64,000 nucleotides of DNA from Treponema sp. (GTDB lineage: Bacteria > Spirochaetota > Spirochaetia > Treponematales > Treponemataceae). The notes beneath the pieces were generated by a model, which was not told the origin of the DNA, did no database searches, and saw nothing but the letters and a program-made list of their open reading frames with translations. Positions within the stretch are counted from its first letter, which is position 1. The number at the start of each line of letters is the position of its first letter. The translations under genes and the position numbers were made by a program. The stretch is taken from positions 1-64,000 of the forward strand of contig JAEDFM010000005.1 in the NCBI GenBank assembly GCA_016292805.1. Direction: 5' to 3'. Of this stretch, positions 9,073 through 17,891 are shown one piece after another.

Positions 9073-10005
9073 ATGGATATGATTTGGTTATTTATTAGAG
9101 GCATTGCTATTGGAATGGTAAACATTATACCAGGCGTTTCAGGTGGAACTCTTGCGGTTATTTTTGGTATTTATGATAAGTTTGTAAATGCAATTACTTT
9201 TAATGTAAAAAAATTGTGGCAGAACAAGAGATTTGTAGTTCCTTTACTTTGTGGAATGGCTCTTGGTGTTTTAATCTTTAGTAAACTGATTGAAGTTTTA
9301 TATACAAAGTTTCCAGTTCAAACAAATTACTTTTTTACAGGTTTAATAATTGGAAGCCTTCCTATGCTTTATAGTTTAATGACTAAAAACTACAAGGCTC
9401 AGGAGCTTTTACCAGAAGATCAAACCGAATCATCAGAAAAACCTGCACAAAAATTATCAGCTGGAATTATTGCCAGCATTGTAATATTTACTTTGGTTGG
9501 AATTACTGTTGTTGTTGTATTTACAATTCTTCAGGGAAAATTCGATGTGTCTGGTATGGAAAGTGCACTTCCTGAAGTTTCTGCAGCTCTTTTAATACGC
9601 ATATTTGTAGCTGGTGTTTTGGGTGCTGTTGCAATGATTATACCTGGAATTTCTGGTTCCCTTCTTATGTTGATGATGGGAGTTTACACTATCATTGTAA
9701 CAAGTATTCCAGCGCTGTTTTCTCCAGAAACATTCTTACATGCATTAATTCTTTTACTTCCAAATGGTGCAGGGGTTTTAATTGGATTGATTTGTGGAGC
9801 CCGCCTTATAGGATATCTTCTTAAACGATTCTCAAATGCAACTTATGGATGTATTTTTGGATTGATTGTTGGTTCTATATATGCTGTATTTCCAGGTTTT
9901 ACTTGTATTCATTCTGTAACTGTTGGAATTGCAAGTGTTGTTGCTCTTATATTTGGAACTGCAATGGCTTTCTTTAGCAGTAAAATTGATAATATGAACA
10001 AATAA
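9073..10005 (+). CDS. DUF368 polytopic membrane protein (PopT-like undecaprenyl-phosphate transporter)
   Basis: 310 residues, mostly transmembrane. Two related motifs, IPGVSGG at residues 19-25 and IPGISGS near 190, mark the internal repeat of DUF368 proteins. Members called PopT have been implicated in returning undecaprenyl phosphate across the membrane for cell-envelope synthesis; that role here is by family only. A charged loop rich in Glu and Gln lies near residues 115-130. The gene seems to be transcribed without a leader and is followed 17 bases later by another membrane protein gene with its own GGAGG. Confidence 0.85.
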   Translation: MDMIWLFIRGIAIGMVNIIPGVSGGTLAVIFGIYDKFVNAITFNVKKLWQNKRFVVPLLCGMALGVLIFSKLIEVLYTKFPVQTNYFFTGLIIGSLPMLYSLMTKNYKAQELLPEDQTESSEKPAQKLSAGIIASIVIFTLVGITVVVVFTILQGKFDVSGMESALPEVSAALLIRIFVAGVLGAVAMIIPGISGSLLMLMMGVYTIIVTSIPALFSPETFLHALILLLPNGAGVLIGLICGARLIGYLLKRFSNATYGCIFGLIVGSIYAVFPGFTCIHSVTVGIASVVALIFGTAMAFFSSKIDNMNK

Positions 10006-10022
10006 AATCCTGGAGGATAAAC

Positions 10023-10985
10023 ATGTTCATGATGTTTCTAGGACAAGTTCTGGATTTCTTTAAAGATCTTATTTTAGGATCAACTATTCCACTTATTCTT
10101 GGAACATTAACCGGTCTTATAATAAGCATTTTTTTGTTTGTATTTATCAATAAGTTTTTAATGCCAAAAATTTATTTGTGGATAAAAATTCCTTTTGGCG
10201 TAATTATGATTTTATGTATGATGACTGGCGGTTCTATAATTGGCTGCTGGACATCTGTAATCTATCCTGTAAAAAGAATTTTTAATGTGACTTTTGGTAC
10301 TGCTGAAAAGCTTGCTATTACTCAGGTTAATGCAATGTATGCATGGCCTAAACAGAAAATGGATGAACTTATTCCTAACGAAAAAATAGGGGAAGTTTTT
10401 GATACTGTTTATAACGTAAGTAAGTCAACAATTTCTGATGCCAAAATGCCGGCTAAGCTTAAAAATGTAATGATAGAGCATATTGATGATGTTGATGTGC
10501 TTGAAACAGTAGGCTCTTCTGCAAATTATATTAAGACTACTGTAAATGGAACAATTCATACTGCAATTTGGACTGTGCATAAGTTTTTGTACAGTGCAGT
10601 AAAAGTTATTTACATAAAGGTTTTGATTGCTTTATGGATAATGATGATTACTACAATTGTGTTATTCATACTTACTGAATATTTGAATTTTGCATTTTTT
10701 GCTGGCTGTAAAAAATTAGTAAAAATAAATAGAGAAAAAAAACGGGCTAAAAAAGAACAAGAAAAGCTGGAATCCAATAAAGAGGAAGCAACAAAAGAGT
10801 GCCCTGCTGTTGAACCTGTAGAAATAAAAAAAGAGGAGCCTGAAAAGACTCCTCTTAAAATTGAATACAAATCTAAAGACTTAGTTTCTGAAGCTGTGGA
10901 TAGGAGCTGGAATGCGGCCACCACGGTTGATGAAGTCAGCACAGCTGAACTGGTTGACAGGCATAACAGGACAACCGCCCAATAA
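10023..10985 (+). CDS. Uncharacterised membrane protein
   Basis: 320 residues; family not recognised. Hydrophobic segments lie near residues 15-45, 50-75 and 195-230. The region between them (about 90-180) looks soluble and amphipathic, and the last ~90 residues are highly charged (REKKRAKKEQEKLESNKEE). GGAGG at 10012-10016 supports the ATG at 10023, in an operon with the DUF368 gene. The end overlaps the convergent PFL gene by 105 bp, and that gene's terminator lies inside this coding sequence, so the true C-terminus may have been extended by loss of an earlier stop. Confidence 0.7.
   Translation: MFMMFLGQVLDFFKDLILGSTIPLILGTLTGLIISIFLFVFINKFLMPKIYLWIKIPFGVIMILCMMTGGSIIGCWTSVIYPVKRIFNVTFGTAEKLAITQVNAMYAWPKQKMDELIPNEKIGEVFDTVYNVSKSTISDAKMPAKLKNVMIEHIDDVDVLETVGSSANYIKTTVNGTIHTAIWTVHKFLYSAVKVIYIKVLIALWIMMITTIVLFILTEYLNFAFFAGCKKLVKINREKKRAKKEQEKLESNKEEATKECPAVEPVEIKKEEPEKTPLKIEYKSKDLVSEAVDRSWNAATTVDEVSTAELVDRHNRTTAQ
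10822..10856 (-). terminator. Terminator of the PFL gene, embedded in the opposite gene
   Basis: Read on the minus strand, AAGAGGAG...CTCCTCTT forms an 8-bp stem followed by seven T residues and sits 24 bases after the PFL stop. On the plus strand the same bases encode KKEEPEKTPLK of the convergent membrane protein. Confidence 0.8.
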
Positions 10986-12242
10986 TCCACCAAATTCAAC
11001 CCATTCTCCTGCTTTCTTTCCAGGTGCTGGAATAAGACGGCAGGCTGTAGTTTTGTTATTTACCATACCAATTGCAAATTCATCAGCTAAGATTCCAGAA
11101 ATTGTTGTTGCTGGTGTGTCACCTGGAATTGCAATCATATCAAGACCTACAGAACAAACTGTAGTCATAGCTTCAAGTTTTTCAAGGCAGATAGAACCTT
11201 TTTCTACAGCGTTAATCATACCTTCGTCTTCTGATACAGGAATAAAGGCACCAGAAAGACCACCAACATTTGTAGAAGCCATTACACCACCTTTTTTAAC
11301 CATATCAGTAAGCATAGCTAAAGCTGCTGTTGTACCAGGAGCACCAGCACCTTCAAGACCAATTTCTTCAAGAATACGAGCAACTGAGTCACCTACTGCA
11401 GGAGTTGGTGCCAAAGAAAGATCAAGAATACCAAACTGTACACCAAGGCGTTTAGCAGCTTCAGAGCCTACTAACTGACCCATTCTTGTAATTTTAAATG
11501 CCATTTTCTTAATACCATCAGCAAGAACATTGATAGGCTGACCTTTGTATTCTTTTGCTGCTGCAAGAATTACTCCAGGACCAGAAACACCAACATTGAT
11601 AACACAATCGCCTTCTCCTGGACCGTGGAAAGCACCAGCCATAAATGGGTTATCTTCTGGAGCGTTACAGAATACTACAAGTTTAGCACAACCGTTTACA
11701 TCACAAGTTTTAGAAACTTCCGCAGTTTTAACGATTGTTTCACCCATAAGTTTTACGGCATCCATATTGATACCAGATTTTGTAGAGCCCACATTTACTG
11801 ATGAACAAACAAAGTCTGTAGAAGCAAGAGCTTCTGGAATAGAATCGATTAAGATTCTGTCTGCAGGTGTAATACCTTTTTGAACAAGAGCACTGAATCC
11901 ACCAATGAAGTTTACGCCTAATTCTTTAGCACAACGATCAAGAGTTTTAATATAAGGAACATAATTTGTTGCTCCGCTTGCACCGGCTACAAGAGCGATT
12001 GGTGTAACAGAAATACGTTTGTTGATAATTGGAACACCGAATTCCTTTTCAATATCCTGACCTATTTTTACAAGGTTTCCAGCTTTTTTCATGATTTTGT
12101 CATAGATTTTCTGGCAGGCACGATCAACATCTGAATCTGCACAATCAAGCAAAGAAATACCCATTGTGATACAACGGATGTCCAGCTTGTGACGCATAAA
12201 CATATTTACTGTTTCTTCAATTTCAACTGGTGAAAATAACAT
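10881..12242 (-). CDS. PFL family protein (UPF0210/DUF711)
   Basis: 453 residues, matching the usual length of the UPF0210 family. Family signatures include LDIRCITMGISLLDC near residue 17, GFSALVQKGIT near 148, several Gly-rich stretches and the conserved C-terminus GGRIPAPIHSFRN. Structures show similarity to glycyl-radical enzymes, but the biochemical role is unsettled. AGGAG lies about 7 bases before the ATG. In many bacteria this gene follows a small ACT-domain gene; none is present here. A terminator lies 24 bases after the stop. Confidence 0.9.
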   Translation of the reverse strand: MLFSPVEIEETVNMFMRHKLDIRCITMGISLLDCADSDVDRACQKIYDKIMKKAGNLVKIGQDIEKEFGVPIINKRISVTPIALVAGASGATNYVPYIKTLDRCAKELGVNFIGGFSALVQKGITPADRILIDSIPEALASTDFVCSSVNVGSTKSGINMDAVKLMGETIVKTAEVSKTCDVNGCAKLVVFCNAPEDNPFMAGAFHGPGEGDCVINVGVSGPGVILAAAKEYKGQPINVLADGIKKMAFKITRMGQLVGSEAAKRLGVQFGILDLSLAPTPAVGDSVARILEEIGLEGAGAPGTTAALAMLTDMVKKGGVMASTNVGGLSGAFIPVSEDEGMINAVEKGSICLEKLEAMTTVCSVGLDMIAIPGDTPATTISGILADEFAIGMVNNKTTACRLIPAPGKKAGEWVEFGGLLGGCPVMPVNQFSCADFINRGGRIPAPIHSFRN

Positions 12243-12308
12243 AAAAGGCTCCTAGAGGTTTAATGCTACTATTTTAATGAATTTGAAGGGTTGTAACAAT
12301 ATAATTAT

Positions 12309-12345
12309 GGATTGCCACGACAATCTTCGATTGTCTCGCAATGAC
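12309..12345. repeat. Dispersed palindromic intergenic repeat ('GTCATTGCGAG...' type)
   Basis: The unit runs GGATTGCCAC, GACAATC-TTC-GATTGTC, TCGCAATGAC. Its central 7-bp stem has a 3-base loop. Similar short palindromic repeats are scattered through many bacterial genomes. A partial unit (GCAATGACAGGGGG) follows near 12375. It lies between the PFL gene and the GH18 gene. Confidence 0.7.
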
Positions 12346-12390
12346 AGTGAGGGATATGGACAAGGGATAGTTTAGCAATGACAGGGGGTA

Positions 12391-13410
12391 CTATTTTAGC
12401 ATTAGCCAGTTCCAGAAATCCGGGTCTTCCTGACCTATACGCCAAAAGCCTATGTTTTGAACATTCATTCCTTCATATAGGCGGCACAGAGTAAGCAGAG
12501 AATGAATATCATTAAAATATCCGGTTACATTTACTTCTGTTTTGTATGAGAAGGTTGGAATATCATTTTCGTAGTTAACTGTTCGTACACCGTTTTCGGT
12601 CATAACACGGTTTGCACCAGTGTAGTACCAGGCACCAGAAGTTGTTTCTTTAGTCCAGGTGCGGCCATAGAAAGGTACACCCATAATTAGTTTTTCGGGA
12701 GGAACTGTTTGAACAGCGTATTCTGCACATTTACGGCACCAGTCTACCGAAGCAATTGGGCCAGGTTTACTTGTGGACCAGTGTTCATCGTAAGCCATTA
12801 CAAAAATGCGGTCGAAAATCTGAGATAAAGATTCGTAAGGAAAAATATCATTTTCCAAAAGCTTCATACGGGCAGGAACACAGATGGTGTACATCTTATT
12901 ATTTTCTCCGTATTTATTTTCTAAGGCAGTTTTTAAGGCTTTTACAAACTTAAGATAAGCTTCCCCATCCTTTTGAGGAATAAGTTCAAAATCCAGCTGT
13001 AGGCCGTCATAATCGGCAGCAGCTTCTACTATTTGTTTGATAGCCTGATCTCTAACTGGTAAATCAGGATTTATTACAAAATGAGTTAAAGATTTACTAT
13101 CACAAATTACAACAAGATGACATCTGGAACCTTCACGCAAATTAAGCTTAGAACGAGCAGGAATATCAATCAATTCACCGTAACAGTCAAAATCTGCAGC
13201 AAAAAAGCAGACATCTGTTAATGGAATATCTTGGTTGTATTCGTTTACTCTGGATTGCATAACATAGCCCCAGCTTTCTTTAAATTCAACAGGATTTCCA
13301 CTTGGCTCCTGTAATTTATACTTTGGCTTAGCAGTTTTTCCGTTAGTTTTTGCACAAGAGCAGGTAAGTAATAATGAAGTTGCAATAATAAAGCAAATAA
13401 ATCTTTTCAT
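12391..13410 (-). CDS. Glycoside hydrolase family 18-like lipoprotein
   Basis: 339 residues. Signal peptide MKRFICFIIATSLLLTCSC with a lipobox at Cys17 or Cys19. The GH18 active-site motif is DGLQLDFE at residues 135-142, with Glu142 as the expected proton donor. The outermost Asp of the canonical DxxDxDxE motif is Gln here, as is tolerated in YaaH/SleL-type enzymes with D-G-x-N-x-D-F-E. FVMAYDEHW and MGVPFYGRTW are the later GH18 strands. Cleavage of N-acetylglucosamine polymers such as peptidoglycan or chitin is likely. The gene is divergent from the following small membrane protein. Confidence 0.85.
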   Translation of the reverse strand: MKRFICFIIATSLLLTCSCAKTNGKTAKPKYKLQEPSGNPVEFKESWGYVMQSRVNEYNQDIPLTDVCFFAADFDCYGELIDIPARSKLNLREGSRCHLVVICDSKSLTHFVINPDLPVRDQAIKQIVEAAADYDGLQLDFELIPQKDGEAYLKFVKALKTALENKYGENNKMYTICVPARMKLLENDIFPYESLSQIFDRIFVMAYDEHWSTSKPGPIASVDWCRKCAEYAVQTVPPEKLIMGVPFYGRTWTKETTSGAWYYTGANRVMTENGVRTVNYENDIPTFSYKTEVNVTGYFNDIHSLLTLCRLYEGMNVQNIGFWRIGQEDPDFWNWLMLK

Positions 13411-13454
13411 AGTTATTTATCGGTTTTTTTTACAATTAGTGTATAATTTAATTT

Positions 13455-13721
13455 ATGAATGGAAAGATTATTTTGTTAGTTGTGATGTGTGTGGTAGCGG
13501 GTATTAGTTTTTTAGCTGCCGGGTTTTATATGCTTTTTCAAAAAGACAAGATGATTAAAAATAGCGGGTATATTTCTAACATACTAGGTGCAATAACTTT
13601 GGTACTTGGTATGCTTATTGTACTTTTTCCACAAATGGCAGCACTACTGGCGTTGTTTTACATGTTTGTTTTAATCTTTGCCTTTGTAGTGCTGTATTTT
13701 ATGTTTATTAAAAAGAAGTAA
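13455..13721 (+). CDS. Small three-helix membrane protein
   Basis: 88 residues with hydrophobic segments at about 5-28, 40-60 and 63-84 and a C-terminal KKK. No family is recognised. TATAAT at 13442-13447 ends 7 bases before the ATG and there is no Shine-Dalgarno, so the mRNA may be leaderless. Its stop codon abuts the stop of the convergent ABC gene with no base between. Confidence 0.65.
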   Translation: MNGKIILLVVMCVVAGISFLAAGFYMLFQKDKMIKNSGYISNILGAITLVLGMLIVLFPQMAALLALFYMFVLIFAFVVLYFMFIKKK

Positions 13722-15323
13722 TTAATTTTTCTGATTCAACTGATTCTGCAGTCTGTTTTCAGATTCAATAATTTTATACATTGGCGATTCGTTTGGATGT
13801 AATTCCAGGATATGCTTTTCGCATGGAAGAACTTCGCTTGGGTCATGTGTAACATGAAGCATAGTTGTAGTTCCACCGTTTCCAATTAATTCAAGTAAAT
13901 CAAGAATTTTCTGACGGTATTGTTCATCAAGGCCATGACAAGGTTCATCAAGAATTAATACTTTTGGACATTTTACTGCAGAGCGTAGAATAAGGATTGC
14001 ACGCTGTTCACCGTAGCTTAATGCACCAAAGGTTTCGTATTCACGACCTTCAAAACCACCAAGTTTTAACCAGCGTTTTGCTGCTGCAACTTCTACATCA
14101 GTAGCGGCACCGTACAAACCAATTGAATCTCTAAATCCAGAAACAATTACATTCTGAAGTGAAGTACCACCTAACATTCTGTATTCTACATGCATTCTGT
14201 ATGAACAAATGCCAAGCTGTTTTTTAATGTCCCAGATGGATTCTCCAGTTCCTCTTTTTATTCCAAACAAATGTACATCGTTTGCGTATACCTGTTTGTT
14301 ATCGCCAGTAATAAGTTCCAGGAATGTAGTTTTACCGCTGCCGTTAGGACCGCGAATAAGCCAGTGTTCACCCTGCTTAAGCTTCCAGGTAAGATCTACA
14401 AGAACCTTATGATCTCCCCAGCCAACATTTACATGGTTCATTTCTATTAAAGTTTCAGCAGCCGAATCTGCAGCTTCTTCCCGTAAAGCCTGAGTTTCTT
14501 TTAATGTATCTTCAAGAGCATCTGTAAGCTCCTGTTTTTCCTGCGCCTTAGTCTCTTCTTTGTGCGCATCCCGTTCCGAAAGGATTTTTTCGTAATCGCT
14601 GCGGCAGCCACAGAAACTAATCTGCTTGTCTTTAAATTCCAGTACATGGGTAATGGCATCTGGAATTTCGTGCCAGCGTTCCATAGCAAGAATTACATTT
14701 GTTTCCTGTTTTTTCTGGATAGTGTTAATAAATTCCAGCAGAATAGTTCGGCTTTCAATATCAAGTCCGGCAAATGGATCGCTTAGAACCAGAAGTTTTT
14801 TTTCTGAAATAAGGGCACGGGCCAGTAAGGTTCGCCGGATTTCGCCAGTAGACATGTATTTTAAGCCACGGTCCAGAATTTTTTCTATTCCACACAATTT
14901 GATTGCAGGATATGCTTCAATTTTTTTAGCTTCTTCTGGAAGTGGAGCATTTTTTTTGATTTTTCCGCAAATGCTTTCTGCAATGAATACGCGGCCAGTG
15001 CGGCCAATATCTACACCACCTTCCACATATTCACTTTCATCATTTTCACGTTCTTCCTGAATAAGGCGGGCAGCCCGTTCCAGAGAAACAAGCTCGCAGG
15101 AATCTGCAAAAGGATTAGCATATAAAGCTGTTGGGTCTGGATTAGGAATAAAATCCAGTAAACCAGAAAGTGCATTTACAAAATCAGCTTTTCCGCCACC
15201 GTTAGGCCCAATAATAAGCCAGGATTCTCCCTGCTTCATTTCCCAGGTAACAGAAGGTACAACTGTAGTTTTAGTGCTATCTATTCTACAATTTTTAATT
15301 GTTATTAAATTAGATGTGCTCAT
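13722..15323 (-). CDS. Double-domain ABC ATPase (ModF/PhrA-like)
   Basis: 533 residues with two nucleotide-binding domains and no membrane segment. The first Walker A is GPNGGGKAD (residue 39 on), which departs from GxxGxGKS/T by having Ala-Asp after the Lys; its signature region STGEIRRTLLARAL and LLVLSDPFAGLD follow. The second domain is canonical: GPNGSGKTT, LSYGEQRAILILRSA, VLILDEPCHGLD. This matches the ModF/PhrA type of twin-ATPase. No permease is nearby, so any transport role is doubtful. An acidic/Glu-rich linker joins the domains near residue 255. It starts directly after the stop of a gene remnant (TAA-ATG). Confidence 0.85.
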   Translation of the reverse strand: MSTSNLITIKNCRIDSTKTTVVPSVTWEMKQGESWLIIGPNGGGKADFVNALSGLLDFIPNPDPTALYANPFADSCELVSLERAARLIQEERENDESEYVEGGVDIGRTGRVFIAESICGKIKKNAPLPEEAKKIEAYPAIKLCGIEKILDRGLKYMSTGEIRRTLLARALISEKKLLVLSDPFAGLDIESRTILLEFINTIQKKQETNVILAMERWHEIPDAITHVLEFKDKQISFCGCRSDYEKILSERDAHKEETKAQEKQELTDALEDTLKETQALREEAADSAAETLIEMNHVNVGWGDHKVLVDLTWKLKQGEHWLIRGPNGSGKTTFLELITGDNKQVYANDVHLFGIKRGTGESIWDIKKQLGICSYRMHVEYRMLGGTSLQNVIVSGFRDSIGLYGAATDVEVAAAKRWLKLGGFEGREYETFGALSYGEQRAILILRSAVKCPKVLILDEPCHGLDEQYRQKILDLLELIGNGGTTTMLHVTHDPSEVLPCEKHILELHPNESPMYKIIESENRLQNQLNQKN

Positions 15324-15410
15324 TTATTTTTTCTCGATTTTGTTTGTAAAGATTGTTTCTCCATCCGAAGCAATACAGCTTAAATCAATATAGTCCTTAA
15401 AAATCTTCAT
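15324..15410 (-). pseudogene. C-terminal remnant of a lost gene upstream of the ABC ATPase
   Basis: A 28-codon frame reads MKIFKDYIDLSCIASDGE... and ends with TAA directly against the ATG of the ABC gene, the spacing typical of an operon. The frame stays open a further 11 codons upstream (GLNNKIHGYID) before a stop. No ribosome site is present. It is best explained as the tail of a former upstream gene whose 5' part was deleted; a tiny real gene cannot be excluded. Confidence 0.45.
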
Positions 15411-15501
15411 ATCAATATAGCCGTGAATTTTATTATTAAGTCCTTAAGAACTTAGAAAATCCTTCTTGTTCTTTCTTTTATCTTAATACTTTTTTGTAAT
15501 C

Positions 15502-15530
15502 TTGTAGAGTGTTAGTAAATTCATTATTAT
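15502..15530 (+). promoter_or_regulatory. Promoter of the ychJ-like gene, apparently leaderless
   Basis: TTGTAG (15502-15507), 17-base spacer, TATTAT (15525-15530), then 7 bases to the ATG at 15538 with no Shine-Dalgarno. Confidence 0.65.
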
Positions 15531-15537
15531 TGAAGAT

Positions 15538-16032
15538 ATGAGTACAACAAAATTATGCCCTTGTGGTTCAGGGAAAGAATACGGCGAATGCTGTGAACCA
15601 ATTATTAAAGGAAAAACAAAAGCACCATCTGCAGAAGCTTGTATGCGTGCTCGTTACACATCTTATGTAAAAGGTGAAATTGATTACATTATTTCTTCTT
15701 GTGACGAAGGTGAAGGAATTGCTGAAATTGACCGCCAGGCTACAGAAGACTGGTCTAAACAGTCTCAGTGGAATGGATTGAAAATTCTTCGCACAGAAAA
15801 AGGTGAAAAAGAAGACGAAGCTATTGTAGAATTCGAAGCTGATTATACACTTCATAACATGCACGATATTCATCACGAAATTTCTTTGTTCAAGAACATT
15901 AATGGTGACTGGAAATATGTTGCAGGTAATGTTATTCCAACAACTGTAAAACGCGTTGGAGCTAAGGTTGGCCGTAACGATCCATGTCCTTGTGGTTCTG
16001 GTAAAAAATATAAACAGTGCTGCGGTCGCTAA
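15538..16032 (+). CDS. YchJ family SEC-C metal-binding protein
   Basis: 164 residues. Two SEC-C zinc motifs bracket the protein: CPCGSGKEYGECC at residues 7-19 and CPCGSGKKYKQCC at the C-terminus. Between them lies the YchJ/NTF2-like core (ARYTSYVKGEIDYI near residue 39). SEC-C motifs bind zinc; the YchJ role is not established. It is followed by a terminator and then rlmB. Confidence 0.9.
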   Translation: MSTTKLCPCGSGKEYGECCEPIIKGKTKAPSAEACMRARYTSYVKGEIDYIISSCDEGEGIAEIDRQATEDWSKQSQWNGLKILRTEKGEKEDEAIVEFEADYTLHNMHDIHHEISLFKNINGDWKYVAGNVIPTTVKRVGAKVGRNDPCPCGSGKKYKQCCGR

Positions 16033-16056
16033 GGCGAATTAAGAATGCAAATTAAG

Positions 16057-16090
16057 AAAAACGGTTCCGTGATTGGGGGCCGTTTTTTTT
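16057..16090 (+). terminator. Terminator after the ychJ-like gene
   Basis: AAAACGGTTCC and GGGGGCCGTTTTTTTT can pair around a short loop and are followed by a run of T. Confidence 0.75.
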
Positions 16091-16111
16091 TAGGAAAAAG
16101 GAAAGAAAGCA

Positions 16112-16876
16112 ATGGCAAAAATTATTACAGGGTTTCATTCGATTGAAGAAAAGGTTAGAGCTGGAAAAAATCAGCCAAATTTGAAGATTTTCTATAGTAA
16201 GGCTGGACCTCGTGTAAAAAAGATTATTGAAGAAGCTGGTAAGGCTGGAATTAAATATACACAGGTTGATAACAAACAGCTGGATGAAATGGTTGCTGAG
16301 CTTGATCCTACTTTGCAGGACCACCGTGGCATTGTAATGAAGATTGAAAATACTTCTGCTACTGAAAGCAATTTGATTGACTTTGATGCCTGGATTAAAT
16401 CTCATAAGGATGATGAAGAAGCTACGGTTGTAGTTTTGGACCGAGTAACTGACCCTCATAATGTTGGTGCAATTTTGCGTAGTTGTGATCAGTTTGGGGC
16501 TAACCTGGTAATTATTCCTGAAAACAAAAGTGCCAGCGATATTGCTGGGAACGAAGTTATTGGTCGTACTAGTGCTGGTGCCAGCGCATGGGTTCCTGTT
16601 TCTATTGTAAATAATCTGGTTCGCAGTGTGGAAATGCTTAAGGATTGTGGCTTCTGGGTTTATGGCGCAGATGCTGGTGGGGAAACCTGTGGTAAAGTTG
16701 ATTTTGCAAAAAAGACTGTTATAGTAATGGGTAGTGAAGGAACAGGTATTGCTCAGCTTTTGGAAAAGCAGTGTGATACAATTGTTTCTATTCCAACCTG
16801 CGGAAAAATTGACAGCTTGAATGTTTCTGTTGCAGCTGGCGTTTTACTTTACGAATTGTACCGCAGAAAAAACTAA
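16112..16876 (+). CDS. rlmB: SpoU-family 23S rRNA 2'-O-methyltransferase (RlmB-type)
   Basis: 254 residues. The N-terminal ~75 residues form the substrate-binding domain (ITGFHSIEEKV). The C-terminal SPOUT domain shows all three motifs: DPHNVGAILRSCDQFGA near residue 115, VMGSEGTGI near 208 and IPTCGKIDSLNVSVAAGVLLYE near 229. The family methylates the ribose of a guanosine in rRNA; assignment to G2251 of 23S rRNA is by similarity. GGAAAG upstream supports the ATG at 16112. Confidence 0.85.
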   Translation: MAKIITGFHSIEEKVRAGKNQPNLKIFYSKAGPRVKKIIEEAGKAGIKYTQVDNKQLDEMVAELDPTLQDHRGIVMKIENTSATESNLIDFDAWIKSHKDDEEATVVVLDRVTDPHNVGAILRSCDQFGANLVIIPENKSASDIAGNEVIGRTSAGASAWVPVSIVNNLVRSVEMLKDCGFWVYGADAGGETCGKVDFAKKTVIVMGSEGTGIAQLLEKQCDTIVSIPTCGKIDSLNVSVAAGVLLYELYRRKN

Positions 16877-16934
16877 GTCGACAAAATTGATAAAATTTGT
16901 CATAATTAAAGTACAAATATAAAAGGGAGTGGCC

Positions 16935-17831
16935 ATGTCTAGACAGGATGATATTGCTGCTAAAGCAATTAGAAAGACTACATTACGTTGTATTAAAGAA
17001 AAAAAGAATGCAAGACTTGCACAGCTTAAGCAGGATTATGAAGCAGAAGTTAGAGAAATCAACATTAAGTATGCTAAAGATCCTGAGCGTTTAAAGGCTA
17101 AATATGCTGCTGCTGATTTTGCAAAAACTGAAAAAGCCCGCAAACGTGCTGAACGCAAAATTGAAAACGAAAAAAAGCAGATTGAACTTGCAGAAAAGCA
17201 GAGAAGACTTACTGTTGGAGAAGAGATTGCAAGCTCTATTATTCAGGGAATTGGTGCTGCTTTATTTATTGCTGGTTTAGCTATTCTTGATACTCTTGGT
17301 ATTAAAGATGGAATGGATTTTAAGAGCTTAACAATTGTTTGTTATTCTTTGTTTGGTTCTACAATGATCCTTATGTACATTTTTTCTGTTTTACAGCATG
17401 CGCTTACAAGAATTACTGCTAAGCAGGTTTTTGACAGACTTTCCCATGTCTGCTCTTATTTGATTATTGGTTTTGCTTATACAGCTTATACAATTACAAA
17501 GATTCAGGGTGTAAAAGGCTGGGTTCTTTTTGGTATTGTATGGGGATTGGCTCTTGTTGGATTAATGTTCTATGCAATAGGTGGAACTAAACTTGAAAAA
17601 GCAAATACTGTTCTTTACATTGTTGCAGGATTTATAGGTCTTATTTTTGCTAAGACACTTTATGAAGTTCTTACAACAGTAAGCTTTACAATGCTTATTC
17701 TTGCCGCTGTATTCTATCTTATTGGTATTATTTTCTACAACCTTAAGAAAGTTAAATACATGCATATGTTTGGTAACATTCTCTTCCTTGCAGGAAGTAT
17801 TTATTTGTTCTTCTCTTTGTTCTACATTTAG
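16935..17831 (+). CDS. Uncharacterised membrane protein with charged N-terminal coiled coil
   Basis: 298 residues. Residues 1-90 are highly charged and likely coiled coil (RKRAERKIENEKKQIELAEK). About six transmembrane segments follow between 95 and 298. GGGAG at 16925-16929 with a 5-base gap favours ATG 16935; a GTG at 16929 overlaps that ribosome site and is less likely. It stands alone with its own terminator. Family not recognised. Confidence 0.75.
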   Translation: MSRQDDIAAKAIRKTTLRCIKEKKNARLAQLKQDYEAEVREINIKYAKDPERLKAKYAAADFAKTEKARKRAERKIENEKKQIELAEKQRRLTVGEEIASSIIQGIGAALFIAGLAILDTLGIKDGMDFKSLTIVCYSLFGSTMILMYIFSVLQHALTRITAKQVFDRLSHVCSYLIIGFAYTAYTITKIQGVKGWVLFGIVWGLALVGLMFYAIGGTKLEKANTVLYIVAGFIGLIFAKTLYEVLTTVSFTMLILAAVFYLIGIIFYNLKKVKYMHMFGNILFLAGSIYLFFSLFYI

Positions 17832-17861
17832 ATCATAAAGAAGAATAGGAAAATTAGGAGG

Positions 17862-17891
17862 AGCCCTGGACGAAAGTTTGGGGCTTTTTTT
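17862..17891 (+). terminator. Terminator with GAAA tetraloop
   Basis: AGCCCTGGAC-GAAA-GTTTGGGGCT forms a continuous 10-bp stem with G-T pairs and runs into seven T residues. The last two bases overlap the stop codon of the convergent birA gene. Confidence 0.85.

Noticed and set aside
10912..11478. 188-codon plus-strand ORF opposite the PFL gene
   Set aside because: It is antisense to a well-conserved UPF0210 gene, has Pro/Ser-rich composition expected from the reverse strand and has no ribosome site.
14626..15060. 144-codon plus-strand ORF opposite the double ABC ATPase
   Set aside because: Shadow of the real gene on the minus strand, with no start signal.
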